Assembly: GCA_030066455.1 (NCBI GenBank)
Contig: JASJBQ010000180.1
Span: 1-9,800 of the forward strand
Direction of reading: 5' to 3'
Source: Desulfobacterales bacterium
Lineage (GTDB): Bacteria; Desulfobacterota; Desulfobacteria; Desulfobacterales; UBA5852
Length of the DNA: 9,800 bases
This document shows positions 7,349-9,800 of the stretch, piece by piece. Under the pieces are notes generated by a model. The model had not been told where the DNA came from and searched no databases. It was given only the letters and a program-made list of their open reading frames with translations. Position 1 is the first letter of the stretch, and each line of letters opens with the position of its first letter. Made by a program: the position numbers and the translations under genes.

Positions 7349-8872
7349 TCAGCGGTAGTGCTTGTAGCTTATCCCGAACTTCTGGGCCTTGTATGCGAAC
7401 TTGCGCACAGTGGTCTTGAGCAGATCGGCGGCCTGGGTGATGTTGCCGCGTGTGTTTTTGAGGGCGTCGATGATCATCTCCCTTTCCAGGTTGGCCACGG
7501 CCTCTTCCAGCGAGAGGGCCGGCAAGGTGTCGGATTCGGGGCCGGTCTGCAGGGTGGGGGGCAGGTGGTAGCTGTGGATCACCCCTTCCTCGCACAGCAG
7601 GACCGCGCGTTCGATGCAGTTTTCCAGTTCGCGGACATTGCCCGGCCAGTGGTAGGCCATGAGCATGTCGATGGCGGGTGTCGAGAAGCGGCGGATGTCT
7701 TTACTGTTTTCTTTGGCGTAGCGTTCCAGGAAGTGGTCCGCCAGCAGCAGGATGTCGGTTTTGCGCTCCCTGAGGGGCGGCAGATAGATCGGGAAGACGT
7801 TCAGCCGGTAGTACAGGTCGCCCCGGAAGGTGCCATCCTCGACGGCCTGTTCGAGGTTTTTATTGGTGGCCGCGATGATGCGCACGTCGGTCTTGATGGT
7901 CTTCTGCCCGCCCACGCGCTCAAATTCCTTTTCCTGGAGCACGCGCAGCAGGTTTACCTGTACGTCGATCCCGATCGAGCCGATTTCGTCCAGGAAAAGG
8001 GTGCCTTTGTTGGCCAGTTCGAACTTGCCCAGCTTCTGTTTGATCGCACCGGTGAAGGCGCCTTTTTCGTGCCCGAAGAGCTCGCTTTCGATCAGGTTGA
8101 CCGGTATCGCGGCGCAGTTGACCTTCACGAAAGGTGCATAGGCGCGGTTGCTGTTGTAGTGGACCGAGTTGGCCACCAGTTCTTTGCCGGTGCCGCTTTC
8201 GCCGCGTACCAGCACCGTGGCGTTGCTCTTGCAGACCTGGGAGACCATCTGGAAGACCTCGCGCATCTTGTTGCTGTTGCCCACGATGTTGGTGATACGG
8301 TATTTGTTTTCGAGCTCGTTTAAGAGACGCTTGTTCTCGTCTCTCAGGGTCTGTTTTTCGAGCCGGATGGTCTCGAGGTTGATCACATGGCGGGCCACCA
8401 TGGTGGCCACGACACTCAACAGATTTTCGGCCTTATTCAGCGCGTATTTCTGGTCGTAGGGCTTATCCACGCTGAGCGCGCCGATGACCTGCCGGCCCTT
8501 CTTGATGGGGACACAGATAAACGACAGTTCCAGGTCTTTTTTACTTTTGCGGGCGACCGTGCGGTTGAGAAACAGAGGCTCCTCGCTGATCTTGGGAATC
8601 GAGACCGGTTTTCCCGTCTGGATCACCTTTCCGGTGATGCCCTCTCCGAGCTTGTAGCGCACCTGCTGCATGGCCCGCCGTGTGATCCCGTGGGCCACCT
8701 CGATGCGGATTTCATTGCGCACCGGGTCCAGCAGCGTAATCGTCCCCCGGGCCATGTCCATCGAGTCGGACAGGATGTCGAGCACCTTGTAGAGGGATTT
8801 CTTGAGCTCCAGGTGCGCGTTCAGTGCTTCGCTGATTTCGTAGAGCAATGTGCTTTCTTCAATCTTCCGCAT
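7349..8872 (-). CDS. Sigma-54-dependent transcriptional activator, NifA-like (GAF + AAA+ + Fis HTH)
   Basis: This protein binds upstream enhancer DNA and uses ATP to open promoters held by sigma-54 RNA polymerase. In 507 residues the order is: GAF sensor domain (about 19-165); AAA+ domain with Walker A GESGTGKE (224-231), the sigma-54-contacting GAFTGA loop (271-276), Walker B GTLFLDEIG (290-298), an arginine-bearing RGDLYYRLNV segment (350-359) and WPGNVREL (409-416); and a C-terminal Fis-type helix-turn-helix (about 470-500). The recognition region TTVRKFAYKAQKFGI resembles NifA-group activators. There is no receiver domain, so control is probably by ligand or partner binding to GAF, not phosphorylation. 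ATG 8872 is preferred over a possible ATG at 8995 because AAGGAG lies 10 bases upstream, and the extra 41 codons fall in AT-rich, unconserved sequence. The target is unknown; nitrogen fixation is not implied by this window. Confidence 0.94.
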   Translation of the reverse strand: MRKIEESTLLYEISEALNAHLELKKSLYKVLDILSDSMDMARGTITLLDPVRNEIRIEVAHGITRRAMQQVRYKLGEGITGKVIQTGKPVSIPKISEEPLFLNRTVARKSKKDLELSFICVPIKKGRQVIGALSVDKPYDQKYALNKAENLLSVVATMVARHVINLETIRLEKQTLRDENKRLLNELENKYRITNIVGNSNKMREVFQMVSQVCKSNATVLVRGESGTGKELVANSVHYNSNRAYAPFVKVNCAAIPVNLIESELFGHEKGAFTGAIKQKLGKFELANKGTLFLDEIGSIGIDVQVNLLRVLQEKEFERVGGQKTIKTDVRIIAATNKNLEQAVEDGTFRGDLYYRLNVFPIYLPPLRERKTDILLLADHFLERYAKENSKDIRRFSTPAIDMLMAYHWPGNVRELENCIERAVLLCEEGVIHSYHLPPTLQTGPESDTLPALSLEEAVANLEREMIIDALKNTRGNITQAADLLKTTVRKFAYKAQKFGISYKHYR

Positions 8873-8878
8873 CGGCCA

Positions 8879-8888
8879 ATCACTCCTT
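8879..8888 (-). promoter_or_regulatory. Strong ribosome binding site of the sigma-54 activator
   Basis: On the minus strand AAGGAGTGAT closely matches the anti-Shine-Dalgarno complement. The GGAG core lies 10 bases before ATG 8872. It decides the start of the activator in favour of 8872, because the upstream ATG at 8995 has no such site. Confidence 0.7.
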
Positions 8889-8935
8889 CCCGGCCCCGTG
8901 TCCATCCGGGCGCGTCGCGCGGTCGCGTGCCGCCC

Positions 8936-9012
8936 ATCCAAAAAATCTGGAATCCTATTAACAATTTTGTAATCAAATGCAAGCTTTTTTGACATTATTG
9001 TTTTGTTGGCCG
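8936..9012 (-). promoter_or_regulatory. AT-rich island, candidate promoter of the activator-uppP-MFS operon
   Basis: This stretch is much richer in A and T than the rest of the window and lies just upstream of the activator's leader. On the minus strand a weak sigma-70-like pair is visible: TTGCAT (plus-strand 8977-8982) and TAATAG (8955-8960) with a 16-base spacer, each matching consensus at about half its positions. I looked for a sigma-54 GG-N10-GC promoter and did not find a convincing one. A transcript from here would have a leader of about 75-80 bases with a GC-rich, foldable segment before the ribosome binding site. Confidence 0.4.
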
Positions 9013-9057
9013 ACGGCGGCCCATGTCCGGGGCGGTCCTGAGGGTGGGGGCGGCATG

Positions 9058-9075
9058 TCGGGGCGGGTGCCCCGA
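9058..9075 (-). terminator. GC-rich hairpin just after the UbiB-like gene
   Basis: A perfect 7-base-pair stem (TCGGGGC / GCCCCGA) with a 4-base loop begins 4 bases beyond the stop codon of the UbiB/AarF-like gene. Its position suits a transcript 3' end. No T-run follows on the minus strand, so it would be an atypical or factor-assisted terminator, or an mRNA-stabilising structure. A second short stem (GGCCG/CGGCC) lies further along at about 9008-9021. Confidence 0.4.
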
Positions 9076-9079
9076 TGGC

Positions 9080-9800
9080 TTAAAGGCGTCCCTTGCGGAT
9101 GATGGCCAGCAGGAGCCAGAGCCCCATCACGGCCCCGGTGATGAAGACGATGATGCCGAGCAGGGAGATACCGTAAAACAACGGGGGTACGCCGGAGACG
9201 ACGATGATGGAGGAGCCGATCATCAACCCGGCGATGATGATCGCAAACGAGAGGCGGTTGCTGATCTGGTCGTGGGTCTCGAGCATGGTTTTGAGGCTTT
9301 CCAGCTCCACGTGCACGGTCAACCGGTTTTTGCGGATCAGGCGGGTGATGTCGAGAATGTCGCCGGAGAACTGCTGCGTGAATTCGATCAGGTCGGCCCC
9401 CAACTGCATGGCGTCGCCGGTCAGGCGCCCGGGTTGATAGCGTGACAACTTGACCCGTTCGATAAAAGGGGCGGCGGCTTTGAAAATATCGAAGTCGGGG
9501 TCCAGCACTAAGGCCACCCCTTCGACAGCGGTAAGGGTTTTCATCATCAGAAAAATGTCGGGAGGGATGAGCAGGCGATGGTCGGCGGCCAGCTCCAACA
9601 GGCTCTGGAGCAGCGGCCCCACCTGGATCTCTTTCAGCGGGCGGTAGAGATGCCGGCCCATGAAATCGGCCACGGACCGCTCGAAGGCGCGCATGGGCGG
9701 CCGCTCGTCCCACTGGGTGATCTTGAGCAACACCTGGGCCGTGCGGGTTTCCCGGCGGTGAACCACCGCATCCACCAGGTCGACGAAGTCTTCGCGGGTC
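9080..9800 (-). CDS. UbiB/AarF (ABC1 kinase-like) family protein, C-terminal part (5' end outside window)
   Basis: This is the C-terminal end of an atypical protein-kinase-like ATPase of the ABC1/UbiB family; members support ubiquinone or other isoprenoid-lipid metabolism at the membrane. The frame is open to the window edge, so the start lies beyond 9800; about 239 residues are visible. The kinase core is not in the window. Visible family features are the helical region after the kinase domain, the LDPDFDIFKAAAPFI segment (about visible residues 99-113), and two closely spaced C-terminal transmembrane helices (about 183-202 and 210-234) ending in a basic RKGRL tail, typical of UbiB membrane anchors. 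The gene ends in TAA at 9080-9082, about 200 bases before the sigma-54 activator on the same strand. Whether it acts in quinone synthesis cannot be judged from this part. Confidence 0.85.
   Translation of the reverse strand, partial: TREDFVDLVDAVVHRRETRTAQVLLKITQWDERPPMRAFERSVADFMGRHLYRPLKEIQVGPLLQSLLELAADHRLLIPPDIFLMMKTLTAVEGVALVLDPDFDIFKAAAPFIERVKLSRYQPGRLTGDAMQLGADLIEFTQQFSGDILDITRLIRKNRLTVHVELESLKTMLETHDQISNRLSFAIIIAGLMIGSSIIVVSGVPPLFYGISLLGIIVFITGAVMGLWLLLAIIRKGRL

Noticed and set aside
7286..8323. A 345-codon plus-strand open frame opposite the sigma-54 activator
   Set aside because: It is antisense to a protein with complete AAA+ motifs and has no motif or ribosome binding site of its own.
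7349..8872. Naming the activator nifA
   Set aside because: The domain order and HTH resemble the NifA group, but no nif gene is in the window and GAF-AAA-Fis activators have many targets, so I left the symbol blank.
8989..8994. TTGACA on the plus strand in the AT-rich island
   Set aside because: No plus-strand gene follows it, and the surrounding genes are all on the minus strand.
8936..9012. A sigma-54 promoter (GG-N10-GC) for autoregulation of the activator
   Set aside because: No properly spaced TGGCAC/TTGC pair is present; the nearest TTGC lacks the upstream GG.

Overview
The window is GC-rich bacterial chromosome, densely packed with ordinary-looking genes. The combination of a NifA-like sigma-54 activator with a GAF sensor, a standalone dnaJ, queD and a Dpp/Opp-type peptide importer would fit a Gram-negative deltaproteobacterial (Desulfobacterota-like) genome. 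That assignment is an inference from gene style, not from a marker gene. I see no rRNA, tRNA, CRISPR array, insertion sequence or phage gene.

Left part (1-3361, plus strand): the distal part of an oligopeptide/dipeptide ABC importer operon. It holds the C-terminal half of a DppB-type permease, a complete DppC-type permease and two complete ATPases (DppD and DppF types). The two ATPase genes overlap by 8 bases. Both ATPases end in a cysteine-rich tail with the same C-x5-C-x6-C-x17-C spacing, which in this family binds an iron-sulfur cluster. The substrate-binding protein and the rest of the first permease must lie upstream of the window, if present.

Middle (3362-3519): a 158-base convergent gap between the importer operon and the minus-strand genes. 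It contains a bulged inverted repeat but no classical terminator with a T-run.

Right part (3520-9800, all minus strand, so read from right to left): the C-terminal part of a UbiB/AarF (ABC1 kinase-like) protein; a roughly 200-base gap with an AT-rich island that probably carries a promoter; a sigma-54-dependent activator (GAF + AAA+ + Fis-type HTH); uppP (undecaprenyl-diphosphatase), starting one base after the activator stop; an MFS efflux-type transporter, starting 12 bases after uppP; a roughly 200-base gap; dnaJ; and queD (6-carboxytetrahydropterin synthase). The activator, uppP and MFS genes look like one translationally coupled unit, and dnaJ with queD may form another.

I found no convincing new defence, mobile or biosynthetic system. 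The points most worth a second look are the tight coupling of a sigma-54 activator to uppP and a transporter, the corrected activator start, the paired cysteine clusters in the two ATPases, and the inverted repeat in the convergent gap.
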